Of a DNA stretch of 64,000 nt, positions 24,201 to 38,600 are shown piece by piece (the stretch's first letter is position 1; each line of letters opens with the position of its first letter). This stretch comes from Ziziphus jujuba (Eukaryota; Streptophyta; Magnoliopsida; Rosales; Rhamnaceae): the NCBI RefSeq assembly GCF_031755915.1, contig NC_083383.1, positions 3,600,001 through 3,664,000 on the forward strand. Direction: 5' to 3'. The translations under genes and the position numbers were made by a program. Under the pieces are notes generated by a model. It made no database searches, was not told the DNA's origin, and was given only the letters and a program-made list of their open reading frames with translations.

Positions 24201-27200
24201 TTATGTAAATCATCATCTTTTAAAGCCTCATCAGATATTAGATATGCCATGGAAAGAATCTTTGAACCATTTGCAAAAATAATGGGAGTAGAAGAGAGTC
24301 AAGTAGATAGTGATGTGGATGATGCTGCTTCGTCCAAATTTATCAATCAGTCATATATGGTTCCTAGGATCTCAAATCAGCATGAAACCTCCAGTGAATG
24401 CTCTGGCACAAATAGTAATTTTAGAGCTCATAGTGGATCCTCTGATGATGTTTTTGCGGATAAAGGCTCAGGTCAATATCTGAAACCTCGCAGCTCTGTA
24501 CTTCTTCATGAAACTAATGTACACTCAGTATCTGGTAGTCAAGAAAGTGGGGGCTCAAGGCCCATGGACTTCGGGATGGGGGAGCATGGAGATACATCCC
24601 ATGGCAGGTTGTCTCTGCCCAGGGAATTAATGAACCACCAAATGCTTTCTCCGGTAACGAGAACTCAATTAGACTTTAGGACTAATTCATTTGATAGCAG
24701 AAACCATAGTGTTAATATTGACAAGAGTCAAGTTACAAATATGGATTTTGGCTCACCTGCCATGACACCGTCTAGTGGAGGTGCAAGCAATCCTTTTGCA
24801 TCTCCCAAACATCATTTGGTGGTACCATACACTTCCACCACAACTCAAATGCTTTGGTACTTTGATGGTGATCCTGCAGCTATGGATATTTTTTCTGCTT
24901 CTAAACAGCTTTGGGTGGGATTTTTAGGACCTGATGCATCTGAAGCTCACATAAGATTTCAGTTTGAGAGATTTGGTCCTATTGAGCTATATATTTTCTT
25001 CCCTATGAAAGGATTTGCTGTGGTTGAGTATAGAAATATTTTAGATGCTATAAAGGCCCGTGAATATATACGTAGGCATTTCCATTGGCATGTAAAGTTC
25101 ATGGATGTAGGATTTGGGACTAGGGGTGCTATGAATGGTGTAGCAGTTGGTTCTAGTTGTCATGTGTATATAGGCAGTATTTTAAGCCAGTGGGCAAAGG
25201 ATGAGATTCTGCATGAATCAAGAAGAGTGCTTTACAAGGGTCAATACATGGTTACTGATCTCAGCAATGAAGGTGCATTATTGATGGAACTTGAAACTCC
25301 TGAAGATGCTGCTGCTGTAATGGCACATCTTAGACAGCATCGGAAGGAGAGAAGTAATCATCAACCACCTTTTAATGCAGGGACAGCTAATGTTGCAATG
25401 TCCCACATAGATGGTGCAAGATCAGTGCCCACCCCTACCCATGTTGATGTTAGAAGCCACCCTAGCTCGAACAACAATATTAGATCATCTCATGCAAAAG
25501 TGATACCAGGGAGCCCTGCAGACAGCTCTAGGGCAAGGACATCTCATTTAACTAGCTTACTTTTATCACTACGCTCAAAATACAATATTAGTCAAAACTC
25601 AAGCTATTTTGACAATTACCATGCATCTACCACGAGGGAAGAAGACAGAAAACCAACAAGCACTCTTTGGATAAATATTTCTAATACTAGCTCTCCATGC
25701 CTCACAGATGATGAGCTAATGAATGTTTGCAAGCTTGCCATTGGCAATGTGGGATCCGTTGCTAGGTTGAGGCGTGCAAATACGCAGGCTGGATGTGGTT
25801 GGTATGTTGATTGTAGCAGTGTAGATGCTGCAATAAATCTTTTGAATAATCTGCGTAGTTGTCCTGGAATGTTCTTTCAGATGGAATTCAGGTTTGATTC
25901 AGCTATCTATTTTCTTGTTTCATTAGAATTAATTTCAGCGAAAATAAATTTAAACTATTTCTTTCTCGGCCTTTATCTTATACTTGTCATTTCTTTCTTT
26001 ATACGGGTTAATATTCATGTGATAGCTCTCTAGTCAAAACGTCTAAATTGCCTGTATCGATTATAGCCATCCAAGGTAGCAATCACCTCTATGAACTCTT
26101 TTTTACCTGATGGTAAATATTACCTTGTTTGAGCAGCCAATCTGGAATGCATCTTGCTACACCATTCCCAATTAGATCTGAGAGCCGTTCATTGGAGCTT
26201 GTATCCCCTAGGGTAACATCAGAGAACCATGGGAATGCAGCACAATGTGGCCATCCATTTCAGTCTAACAGACCTATTTCTGGCTGTGTCAAGATGCCTG
26301 AAGTTGGTACCAGAAAGATTGATGGTTGTGACAACAAATTAGCAGTTGATACTTCACATGGAGGTGATAGTTTATTGCAATAAATATAATGAATACTTAA
26401 TTCTTGATCTTCCTCTAATAAAGGAGTTGTATATTGTATGGTTTTGTCTCAGGTAGTGTTGTTTCTGGTGCCATGGAACAAAAGTGGATGTATACAAAAC
26501 CGGAAATGGAGCTGCATTCTGCACCAGGGAACATTCCATGTGTTCACATAGCAGCACAAGCACCTCCTTTTCCACCTCCACCACAAATTCAGCCAGCACC
26601 TCCTGTTCCGCCTCCTCCACAAATTCAGCCATCATCATTTGTACGACCTCCTTACCTCCCTCCAAACAGTTCTTGGGATCCACGGGGTTTGCACCCTTTA
26701 AACCCAATCTCACCTGGTGCAGTGCCTAATAATTTCCATGGTAATGCTGTTGCAGCTCCTTTTCTTCCTGCTTCTGTGACTCCACTTGCACAGATACAGG
26801 GAACTCCTCTGCAACATTTTGACCAAATGTTTCCTCTCCCCATAGTACCACCACCATTGTCATGTCCACCACTTCCTCCACCTGAAATGCCACCTCCTTT
26901 GCCTCCATCTCCACCACCTTTGCCTCAATCCCAGCCACCCTTCGTTCCTCCTCCACCTACTTCTCCACCTCCACCTCCACCTCAGTCCATGGCGGAATTG
27001 TCTGAAGTGGGAAAATCTGGACAATATCAGCAGCATCAGTGGCAGGGCACATTATGTAAAAGTGGGGTTCATTACTGCACGATTTATGCACATAGAGTGG
27101 ATTCAGATATTTGCAATTACTCTAATGCCATTTCTGAACCTACAGAGTAAGCGCATTTTTGCTGGTTTCTCTACTTCAATTTTCCTTCTTGCATCTGATG

Positions 27201-27233
27201 ATAAATTTCAGTGAATATGGACTAAACTCTGTA

Positions 27234-27280
<47 letters not shown>

Positions 27281-28167
27281 ATTACTTATGGGATATATGA
27301 ACCGAACTCTAAAGTTTTTGTGCACAGATGGCCCACCAAATTAGACATGACCAAACGAACAGATTTTCAGCATGTGAAGTCAACGTTTACTAATACTCCA
27401 CCTCATAAAGTGAGTTCCTAAATGTTCCAATTCTAGACTTCATTCACCCTAATTGTCCCATTCCTGATATCTAATATGATTTCTATGATTTTTGATATTT
27501 GGTGCAGAGGGAGGTATGCAGACTTGTTCCATCTTCTGCAAGCGACCATAGAGGCGTAAGTTATCCCTTGCTTTGTTTTGGTGCTTTAATATAGAAACTA
27601 GAAGGCACTGCAACATTTCTTTAGATGTTACCCTTTTTCCTTTGACTGAAGTGATCCTAATCTCTAACCAATTTAGTAAAACACAGTGTTTTGGGGATTC
27701 TGTTTCCAAGTTTGGTTTCTGTCCTAGTGAGGACAAATTTTCATTGGCAGTCATGCATCCCCTGGTTTCTTAATCTGTAATTTACCATCACTAAGTGGTT
27801 CACTCTATGACCAAGTCATTTCTATAAGATGGTCTTCAAGCTTCATGATCCATTTAAAATACTTAGTCTGCCCCCAATAAAAAAAGCTTTAGATAAATGT
27901 CATCAGACGAAAGATTACTTGCTTGAGTTGCAGTGCCTATGATTCTTACCATATGTTCTGCAGTTTCAGGATTTCATATCGTACTTGAAGCAGAGGGAAT
28001 GTGCGGGAGTAATTAAGATCCAAGCTGCGAAATCCATATGGGCTAGGCTGCTCTTCATTCTTCCATACTCGCATGAAATGTGTTCCATGCTCTCTATTGC
28101 ACCCTGTCCATCAGATTGTCTCATTGGACTGGTTTTACCAAAAGAAACAAATTGTGAATGGGTATAA
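21221..28167 (+). CDS. RRM and SPOC domain protein (Spen/FPA superfamily)
   Basis: Eight exons close in frame: 21221-21524, 22279-23024, 24147-25891, 26137-26363, 26453-27146, 27328-27409, 27508-27555 and 27964-28167 (TAA), giving 1349 aa. The N-terminus is basic (PLKKRKLYE) and precedes a helical region of about 450 residues. Residues about 605-670 form an RRM-like fold ([27 protein letters not shown]); a second, weaker one follows at about 688-750 ([20 protein letters not shown]). Another possible RRM ([20 protein letters not shown]) lies near residue 870. A strongly proline-rich stretch (about 1060-1190) leads to a C-terminal SPOC domain ([20 protein letters not shown] ... [17 protein letters not shown]). 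SPOC proteins act in the nucleus in transcription and RNA 3'-end choice, as FPA does. The nearest Arabidopsis relative by synteny is At1g27750, from memory. The exact role is unknown. Confidence 0.9.
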
Positions 28168-28951
28168 TCCATAGCTGGTTAAAGGGCGAGGCCCTTGCTA
28201 GGGCTCCACAAAATTAAGGATTGTCATGTTAAATATATGGTAGTTTTTTCTTTTCTTCCCTCTGAAGTTTTCTTTTTTAATTTTCTAAACGAAATGCACA
28301 TCATTCCTAGTTGTAGACCTCTTAGGTAGGAACAGGGAACTTCAAACTCATTAGGGCGCTGGGTATTTATTTGTTTATTTATTTATTTTTCATATAAGGT
28401 TGGAAATTAAATGCAAGCTGAGAAGTATGATTCCAGATCATCTTGGGGTCCCAAACATTGTATATGTTTTACCATTGTAAATATACATATGATCGGTTTT
28501 ATTTTTGGTGTAATGAAATCCTATTTGGAATTTAGTAGGGATTTTGCAGTGGATGTGTTTTGTGAAATGAGTTCTTGTGTGATAAATGGCCTTCTGTGGC
28601 CGAAGCTGATGTAGGAGTTTGTGCCATGAAAAACTCTTGAAATCTAATAATGAACGTGTATTTTTATCTTTTCCGATTTATAAGTTCCAACTTTCAATCT
28701 TTACATAAGGTAGGAACTTGATGGAATAAAGTTTAGCTCATGAAAAGAGTGCTTGAAAAAATGGCAAACAGTATGAGTTTTCCTTTTTAAAAATGTTTAG
28801 GCAACACAATGACTAATCCTAAATGGGGGAGGAGATGCTGCTGAAACGAGAAATAGGACAAAAGCCAAACCCATTACCTGAAAAAGAGTATATGTTCCCA
28901 TTCCATTTGGTTTATTTGGTTTTACGGTTATATAATAGGAGAGTGATTATG

Positions 28952-28983
<32 letters not shown>

Positions 28984-29345
28984 GATTAAATTAATTAATT
29001 TTATTATTATTATGATTAAATTAACTAATTTCTTATTTTTATTTTTATGGAATAGGAAGGGTAATTTGAAAATTCAAAACAGCAAAACTGAAAACTTTTA
29101 ACTAATCCAGGTCCAGCGTCACGATCATAGTAAAAAGGGGACTGAGGGAGACAAATACAATACAAAAAAATATACGACCCACCATTTTGAGGTTTATCTT
29201 CAGCGCAAAAACAGAGCGCCACGGTGATCGTCGTCTTCAAAGGTTTTTTCTCACGGATTGTGGCAATCGAAAATCTTATTTCGATCCGACCACACCTTGA
29301 ACAGTCGGTCACAGTAACAGATAAGAGAAAAATACAAGCACAAGC
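28168..29345. other. Intergenic region between the SPOC and CUE genes
   Basis: It contains the SPOC gene 3' UTR, an ATT microsatellite (28951-28983) and the CUE gene leader. The two genes are on the same strand, 1.18 kb apart. No further gene was seen. Confidence 0.6.
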
Positions 29346-32300
29346 ATGCACGGTAAGCAAGGCGGAAACAAGGGTTTCCCCAAAACCCAAAGGGTGTTCG
29401 TCCCCAGAGGGCAAAACCACGAACAAACTCGAAATCCAACAACAACGTCTAAAGGCCCAGACTCAACTCCCACGCTTTCTAATTCTCTCAGGCAATCATC
29501 GCTTTCGAAGCAATCTGATGCCGGAGCTTCCGCCATCAGAGTCAGGAAGGGGGAGAACGCAGACTGGGTGTCCAACAGAGCGCCCGGTGGCAGTTTCGTA
29601 AATTATTTGCCGCAGGATGAGGCTGTTGCAGCTGGTCTGGGCGCTGATGAAGGTGGATTGGATCCGGTGGAGTCTCAGAGGGTTGTTGATCTTTTGAACA
29701 GAGAGCTTTCTCGGTTGCTTAAGTTGAAACCTAGAGAGTTCTGGAGGCAAGGTGACTTCTTATATATATATGCATATGCATGCTTCCATACTTGCAGCTT
29801 ACCACACAAAAATACACTACTAAAATGCCATTGGATTATTATTGGTCTGTTTGATTGAATTTTTAATTAAAGAAAGGTTTGCCTGATATAATCATTTTAT
29901 ATTTTAATGGTAGTGAAGGTTGGAGAAGTCACCAAACATGGCTACTTTAGAATCGTGGTTTCTATTCAATATTTATCTGATTGTGTAAATCTCACTTTTC
30001 TTGTTCCTGGTCCTGTTGTTTTCAGTGGCTAGTGATTCTTCCTTGCATGAATTCCTGGATAGCTTCTTAAAATTTAGGAGCAGATGGTATGATTTCCCTC
30101 ATCATGGAGCTAAGGGAACGGTTGCTGGGGTTATTGTTGGAGAGTTCGAATTAAGCCGTCGAGTTTTTATGGTTTTGTATCGCATGTAAGTTTTTTTTTT
30201 TTTTTTTTTTTTTTTTTTGGCTTCCACTGTGGCTTCTTCCTATAAGTTGTTGAATTAGCATGGCTTAGTGTCTACTATTTCTGTAATCAACCATCTTGGG
30301 AGTTGTTGCAGATCTTCCAACAGGGATCCTGGTACTCGTCCTGCTGATAGCCTCAGTCCAAAAGACCATGAAGGTGGGTTCTGTTTTTCAGTTTAGTTTC
30401 AAATAGTTTCTTGCCAATAGGATTGATGTAATTGTTACTGTTTTAACTTCCAACTAATGTTATATTTTGCTTTGTGATTTTTTAATATATTGTTCTTGTA
30501 GGATGTGGGTTTTTCCAAAAAAGTCATATGCATGTTGTGTGAGTGCATGTGTTTGTGTATGTAGCTTTTAGAATAACGATTATGGCTTGGATCTATCTCA
30601 TCTGTAATTTCTTTTTCAATTTGCTCTGCTTTTTTCTCATACACATTTGTTCACTAATTCCGCATGTAGTTCTTCTGCAGGAAAAAAAGTTGCTCGACTT
30701 GCCTAAGTTGTTAGATATATGTGCTATATATGGTCATGAAAACGAAGATTTGACCAGAATCTTGGTAAGCAATTTTCACAGAATAGTCGCATAGTGTTTA
30801 TAATCCATAAACTTTCTACTCGGGGTGGTTTCTTCTTCTTCTTCTTCCTTTTTTTTGGGTGTTGAAGGTGTTTTCATTTTCCTTTCACATACAGGCAACT
30901 ATATATATATAGGAAATAATTTCTTTATTTTCTTATTTGAATTATAAGAATAGCCTTTCTATATGAGGAAAAGGTGAAAGTTGAAAGAAAAGACAAGAAA
31001 TAATTGGGAAAGTGATATTGGTAACGTGGAAGCTATATGTGATGCACCATGAGTATTAGATTGCTATCAGTTAAATAGGCAACCATAGCATAGTAGTTCA
31101 CTTTTTTTGTTTTATCGTCTTGTGTTTTATGGTTTTCCTCTTCAAGCTATAGAAATGATATACTAGATGATTGGAATATACAAGAGGATTATATGCAAAA
31201 AGAAAAAAACTAAAAAAATTTGTCCGAGAAAGCCAAGCCACATAAGAGCAAGATATTAGTATAAAGGAAAGAACACTATGTGATAGCTAGCAGGATATTG
31301 TTAGTGAGAAGTTTTGGCTTCATGTGCACTCATGTGTAGCAGACAATTGATACATGGTCATGTCTAATGTGGCTGAATAAATTCTATTTATGCTTCAGTT
31401 GATACATGGTCATGTCTCAGGTAGGAAATGCGTTCAAAGCCCAGCCTAGGATGCATAACGATTTGACTTCAGTCATGTCACATTTCCTGAATATTATCCG
31501 CACAATGCATCAAAGATGCAGCTCATCAATTGAGGTACTCCTTTCAAGGCAACAATATTCAAAAATGGCTGTTCCTAATGTACTTTCGAGTTGTTTTTGC
31601 TGGCTGTTTTATGGGTCTGTTTATTGATTGCTTTTTCATGTATTTATATTTTACAATCTGGGAAACATGTTAATCAATATAAAGAGTATTTGATGTTCAA
31701 GGAAATTTTTGGTATTCAGTATTTCAATGTTCATTTGAGTATGCCTTTTTTGTATGTGGCGGATGGTTTTCATGTTCAGAAGTTTGTATGTAATAGTCTT
31801 GAAAACTTGGAAAGCATTTTCATGGTAACTAGTATTATCAAAATGGTTGTATATGAGAACTGACTGAAGGTGATCAATGTCAATATTACTCTGAATTTTA
31901 TCCCACTTTCTTTTTGTGATTGGAAGAATCTAAAAGGTGTCTTTTCCACCCTCTAACTGATACCTATCAGGTTGATGGGTTAATTATATAATAGATAAAG
32001 TATGTCCTTCAAAATTATTTTGGATGGCTTTCATTAATTATGCACTAGTGAAATTTATAAAAAAAGGAATGCTACTGAAGGGAATGTTTATTTTTGCCTT
32101 CTTGGAAATTCACATGGATGCTTTTGTAGTTGAGCGGTCTTAAATTTCCAATTTCATTATAGATAGTTCTGCCCAAAATGACATGCAGGCACTTTCCTCC
32201 TCTGCAAGTCATGGAGACCATGAATCCAGCCATCTTTGTGCTGATATGCTGGAGGTCAGTTGCTTTTCATTCTTTATCAGGTGTAGGACCATTCATTTTC

Positions 32301-32640
32301 TTCCTTCCCCATCTTAGTTATTTTATTTCAATTGTTCTCCTTGGTAGGTGATGGACTTCATAAATGATGCAATTGTATCCATGGATGCACTTGTAAGTGC
32401 GTATAAACCAGCAACTTTGTTCTTCTCATCTCCCGTTGAAATCAGGTATCCTGATTTGCCACAATATTTCTTAATTTGTGATTTGAGTTTTGTAGTTAAA
32501 ATTTATAAGTTCTTGGCCTGTGGGGATGGTATAATATGGATTATCCCACTTGTGGAGTTTTGGTTTGTGCCTTTGAAGTTATTACAGCAGAGGGCTGGTG
32601 GATCTGAAAATCACAAGGACCAGTGTTCTAATGGATTTTT

Positions 32641-32676
<36 letters not shown>

Positions 32677-34756
32677 TCCTATGTCACTTCAAATATTAGT
32701 AGTTGAGATTTATATTTTCCCTTTTTCTTTACAAGTTTCTCGTAAGGTTTTGTTTCCATCTATTTAATTATGGCATTTATGCAGTTATGGGAATGAGGAA
32801 CTAATTGGCACTCTTGTGAAGTTGCATGATTCTTTGCTTCCTTCTTTGAAGCGGGGGTTCCAGATGATTTTAACATCTGGAGAAGATGGAATGGCGTCAA
32901 ATATTGGTGTTAGTTTGAAGATGCTATCAATGAGAATAAGCATTTTTGGTTGGAAATTATTGGAATGCTATCTAACCGATGAGGTGTCGAAAGACAACCT
33001 CCCCATTCCCGCTGCCGCAAAAATGTTTCCAGCCAATGTGGAGGATCCTGCTATAAGAGCAGATATTTTGGTCCAAATATTTAGAGAGATCAGTGAAGTT
33101 TCATTGCATAAAGAGGAGAACCAGAATTGGGAAACATTTCTTCAGAAAGTTGAAAAGAACTTTAATATAATGAGAAAAATAGAGAATTTACGGAATACTG
33201 GTAAGTGCTTTCAACATAAACATTGTTCACATTATTTGCCAAAGTGCTTTGTGATTATACTTTTGCTATATCTGGATGCATATAAATAGACCTTTTGAGG
33301 GACAATTCTGCTAAGTTTCGTTTGTATACTGGTATTGAGTTGCATTTTTAAGCATACAAGAAATCAGGGATCACTACTAGCAAGGTTGTAATGTATGCAA
33401 TACTCTTTTAAGATGGTACTTTACGATCTCAAATTTGTAAGATTTTTATTTTATAGGTTACTATCTCAAATGTTTGATATTTTTAATTTATAGGCAATTA
33501 TCAACTTTGATCATGTTATACTGTAAAACCGCTTTATGTTTGTTTGTTTCTTTTATGCAGGATGGATATTCATGGATGATGAGCAACTTAAGTATCTATC
33601 TGTTATTTTCACGGGGTCTAAGAAAATCACTAACAATGAGTCCCGGAATGTCGCAATACCTGTTACAAACGACAAAGTAAAAATGGATGAAGATGCTGCT
33701 ATTATGGAATCCAAAATAAGTCAAATAAAGGACTTATTCCCTGATTATGGCCGGGGATTTCTCCTCGCCTGTCTTGAAGCTTACAACCAGAATCCAGAAG
33801 AGGTGATTCAGAGGATTCTCGATGGAACTCTTCACGAAGATCTGAAGAGCTTGGACACTTCATTAGAGACAATGTCTGTTCCTAAGACTACTATGACCAT
33901 TAGCAAGAATGATAAAGGGAAAGCAAAACTAATTGAACCTGAAACTTTACCCGCCAACAATTTAGTGCCTACAAGAAGTATGCAACCAAATGAAGGCCCT
34001 TCAATTTCATCCTCATATTCAGTGGGGAGATTTGTTAGGAAGTCTAAAGCTGACACAAATTCTGATTCCATCGATATGAGAGATGAGAAAGATTTAGCAG
34101 TCAATGCTGCTCTTATGTCGCAGTATGAATACGAGGATGAGTATGATGATTCTTTCGATGATCTTGGTCTCAGTGTAGCTGAGTCTGGATTTGAAGAAAA
34201 TGAAATTTTGAGTGACAAAATGAGCTCAAATGCTGGGAAACCTTGGGAAAAAGAATCGGACACTTCTCAAATACCTCCTAGTTCAAAATGGGGCTCAAGA
34301 AAGAAACCCCAATATTATGTCAAGGACGGTAAGAATTACAGTTACAAAGTTGAAGGTGCAGTTGCTGTTGCAAATGCTGGTGAAGCATCAATAGTTACTC
34401 AGGCTCAGCAAGAATTGATTTATGGCCTTGGGCGTGGTGGGAACCTTCCTCTTGGAGCAGTTAAGAAGTTGACAGAGGCTTCAGAGCAGCAAGACGACAA
34501 GCAGCCTGATTTTTCTGAGACTTTAGTGAGAGGGTTTGGGAATCCCAGGGGCAGGGCAAGGAGAGGAGGTGGACGACATAGGGAACCACTCAGTGTGGAG
34601 CAAGATAAGCAGTCCGGTGTTTCTGAGGTTGAAGGCAGCGAGAATTTGGGGAATCACAGGGGAAGGGGAAGAAGAGGAGGGGGAGGGGGTAGAAATAATC
34701 ATTACAGGAAGGACCGTTCTATGAATAAGCACTTTTCTGGATTGAGTGGTTATTAA
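29346..34756 (+). CDS. CUE-domain protein, plant homologue of ASCC2
   Basis: Nine exons close in frame: 29346-29751, 30026-30185, 30312-30373, 30670-30764, 31421-31534, 32189-32254, 32348-32445, 32785-33200 and 33561-34756, giving 870 aa. Residues about 70-470 match the ASCC2-type helical region (NYLPQDEAVAAGLGADEGGL, FELSRRVFMVLYRI). A CUE ubiquitin-binding domain lies at about 523-565 (ISQIKDLFPDYGRGFLLACL ... NPEEVIQRILDG). An acidic patch (YEYEDEYDDSFDDLG) and an RGG/GRGRRGG-rich C-terminus follow. In animals ASCC2 binds K63-linked ubiquitin within the ASC-1 complex, acting in alkylation repair and in the rescue of collided ribosomes; a similar role here is inferred. The RG-rich tail suggests RNA contact. 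By synteny it corresponds to Arabidopsis At1g27752 (from memory). The start codon is the first ATG of a long N-terminal frame that agrees with the family. Confidence 0.93.
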
Positions 34757-34910
34757 GTTCAATAGTTGTAATGCTGCAAATATGGGTTCAACTGGAGCCG
34801 AGCTTTTTGACAAAATTTTGTAAATTTACAAGCATTTACAAATATTTATCAATTAAATTCCATAATTGTAATTTTTTATTTTTTTAAATCTAAAGGGGTT
34901 AGGTGTTTCG

Positions 34911-35142
34911 GACACATCTGAAGCCAACCCACTTGACAATTTGACAACTGTTTTTATGAATAAAAAAATGTTGTATCTTTAATCGCGAGACACACCTGAA
35001 GCCAACCCGCTTGACAATTTCACAACTGTTTTTATGAATAAAAAGATGTCGTATCTTTAATCGCGCGACACATCTGAAGCCAACCCGCTTGACAATTTCA
35101 CAATTGTTTTTATGAATAAAAAAATGTTGCCTTTAATCTGTT
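34911..35142. repeat. 78-bp tandem triplication downstream of the CUE gene
   Basis: Three copies begin with GACACAtCTGAAGCCAACCC at 34911, 34989 and 35067. Each contains CTTGACAATTT and ATGAATAAAAA and ends near TCTTTAATCGCG. Copies differ at a few bases. The array starts about 155 bases after the stop codon, so it is probably in or just past the 3' UTR. Confidence 0.92.
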
Positions 35143-35624
35143 AGGAGTAATATATGGTGATAACCTCATTATAGAAAGTTACCATTAACATATATGCAAC
35201 ACAGAGAACTTCTAACTTATTTCACTGTAGAAAAACAAAATTAAAGAAGTAAATGTAGAAAATATTATATATTTTTAAAAATAAATTATAACTTTTACTT
35301 TGGGCCTCACAATAACCGGCCCTGGCTCCATATTTCGGAATTACATGATGCAGAAAACTAAAACCTACCCCAAATTCTTAAAACAAATTTTCCATGACAT
35401 TAGAAAAGCAGTAGCATTCTTGATTGACGCTTCCGGTACAAGGCAAAACAGACTCTTCAATGTTTAAATTACAACATCACCATCACTAATCGCAGGTGTA
35501 TCCAAACCCACCAACTAAAAAATAATAAACGAGGACTATTTATGAGCTTCTATTTGATAAATGGAACTTGTATCTAATTTAACAACAGGCGGCCACTACA
35601 AATGGTCTCCTGCCAGGTGTAGGA

Positions 35625-38600
35625 CTAAGCTTCCTCATCACCCATGTTAACTGCATAGTGGCCAATATTCTTACCCTGAAACAATGAAAAAAGAAATGGT
35701 AAGAAGCTCAGGAACCCAAAGCCACATGATTCAAAACAGCGTCAAGAAACTGGTCCCTAAATAGTAGTTAGGCCTACTAATGCAGAGCATCAAACATCCA
35801 AGGATTTTTATTATCTTTACATGGATGGTTTGACTTAGGCAAAAAACTCAGGCCACAAAACGTTTCAATTCTGATGGTGAATAGACTACCTCTGATAACA
35901 TTCGCTGCTTGTTAAGCAGCTGTGTTCTTGCTTTGTTGACCACTGAATTTGGTGACCTGTACATCCTCTGAAAGAAAAAAATTGAAATAATTAATGGAAA
36001 AATAACTAAAAAGTAACTACATAACAAGGTATATGATAGCACGCAATTGAACAAGGTATATGATAGCAAGGAAAACCACTTTTTGGAGTTGTGCACTAAT
36101 AAGAACCAACCTTCTCCCCGCTAGATAAACGATGTTCATTGTCCACAAGATATTTCTTCTTAGGAGTAAACCCAAATACGTCATGAAGGAATTCATTTTC
36201 CTGTTTCAGCGAAGAACTTGAACATTCAGTTAGCAAAGGGAATGCATGTGCAATCAAGGGTAACAACTAGGAACATGAGGAAAATGGCACACCAACAAAA
36301 AAACAGACCTGCATGTGCTTAACAAATCCTCCACCAAGAAAGTGCTTCAAAAAGTTCAGCTGTTAAAAATTTGAAATTATAGAAACAATGAGAAGCTGAA
36401 AACATTGACCAAGGGAATGCTTACACAAGGAAATGGGGCAGGGAGACGAAAAAAACCTGTATCAGTTGATACCATGTAGATGTCTGTAATGGTTCCCCAC
36501 CAATCTTCATAGAACTTTCAGGGCAATAACCATTCTAGTATAAAACAATGAGATTATTACACAAGCCCTCCCATGCACAAATAGGCATCTATATCAGTAA
36601 AATAAAAGAAATACCTCAAAAAAGTCTAATATATCCCTAAACAGATTCCGTTGGCTGTTAAGATCTTTCTTAGCAGAGCCTTTACCACCTGCCTCAGCTG
36701 AAAGGTTTCTTACTTGATTTATAATTTTCGCCTTCAATCCTTGTATTTGCACAAATTCCCGAGGTCTACTTCCATCTTGGGTTGATCCATCACTTGAGCC
36801 CTTAGCTTCAATAGAGAACTTCTCTAAACTACCTATCTCAAAAATTAAAGCCAGTGCTTCACCAGCAGCAATCCGTACCGACCGATCATCCTTGTCTAGC
36901 AGACTGGATAAATATGATATTGACCTGCATTATTGGCCGAAAGAGGGTAAGTCCTTTTTATATGTCAACCCAATGAACCAATGGCTAGATTTTATGGTCA
37001 CATATTCCACAAGGCCCTTGATCTATTTAATAGCAGTGTCATCCTTACTAAGATATCCGATTGAACAGTTTGGTTTATCTGAGTCAACCATTGCTAAGAA
37101 GGAAAATTCTTATAATCCAAAAGAAAGAATGTAACCATGTAAATTGCAACATTGAATGTAGAATATATTACTCTTGCCAATCTTTAGGATTAAGTTTCCA
37201 TCCCTCTATGGTTGTTAGAAGAAAGGACCATGAAGACACCATTGCAGTTATGACTGCTGCTGATGGTTTGACTGCAACTACCTAAAAACACAAATCACAA
37301 AATGGCGCATCAAGTCCCGACAGAAAATCTATTGCCACACAGACTGCAGCAAACCAAACGTTCCAAAGAATCAAGAAAGTTCAAAACCCTCGAGAGAAAG
37401 ATATCAAATAGCAGCCAGAGTAGGAGGAAAAAGAGTAGTAATATACCAAAATCTCACAAGCATTACCCCATTTGTACCCAGACATACAAGTGGCATCAGC
37501 CCAAGCAAATTGGTTGAAAATAAATAAATGAAGCGAAAATACTCACATTGGAGCCCAGCTTTGGATGAACTACTTGCCACATAATTTGCATCGATCTCTC
37601 TGTTTGCTCCGGATCATTGCCACCAACAAAAGTGATAACCGCCAAACACTCCAGTAACTACAATCATTGACCATAATTTTGCATTAAAATACCTTTAACA
37701 AATACAGATTGATTGAACTCAAAATAAAAAAAAATGTACCGATATCTTTGAAGATTCAGACCCAGACTTGAGAGCCTGTGTAAGAGGAGGGACCGAGTCC
37801 TCCAGTATTTCATGTGCATTATCCCCTTGCCCCACGGTCAAAGCCAACAATCCTACATAAATGGATCACAAATTGAAAATCTAGTTAAAAAAGTTAAAAA
37901 ATTGTGATAAATAGAAGAAATAAGAATTAAAAGACTAACCAATGACACGACATGCCAAAGATATCTCTTGGGCAGAACCTCGTTTAAAGGAATTCAGACA
38001 TTGATGAAGTAAAGTGGCAAATCTGAAAAAACCGAACAAAAATATAAGAATCAAATATGTACCAAAAGAATTTTGTGCTGTGACATAAAATAATACACAT
38101 GAATCAACAAGTGTGAAAACCAAAAAAGAATGATAGATAATTAGTGTAAAGTTTGTCATATATTATATGTTCCAGTCCTTCAAGTTTTACATTTACTACT
38201 GAAGCATACCAAATTAAATTCCTGAACTGTTTTATATGTGAAACTTTGGGGGGTTGTTTTTTTTTTTGGGGGGGGGGGGGGGGGTTGGTTTTGAAAGAGC
38301 CTTAACATGCCAACGAGTAGCAGTCATTTCATTCTCAATTGAATTAAACTCAGGCTTATAAAGAAGCATAACCTAATTCTCTGGCTTTGGATATAAAACC
38401 AACTAAATCATCTAAAGGAACTTTAGAATGAAATAAGATTCAGTTTCTTACTTCTTTTCCACAAACTCATGCTGCAGGTTGTTATTGAAAGCTTCACGAA
38501 TCGACCGCAATGCTTTTTCTCTCGTAGAACCCCTTTTGTACACAATGTCAATACATTACTAATAAGTGACAGCAACAATACATATATATATATATAAAAA

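Noticed and set aside
26372..26956. Minus-strand frames rich in Glu and Val
   Set aside because: They are the antisense of the proline-rich exon 5 of the SPOC gene and arise from CCN codons read in reverse.
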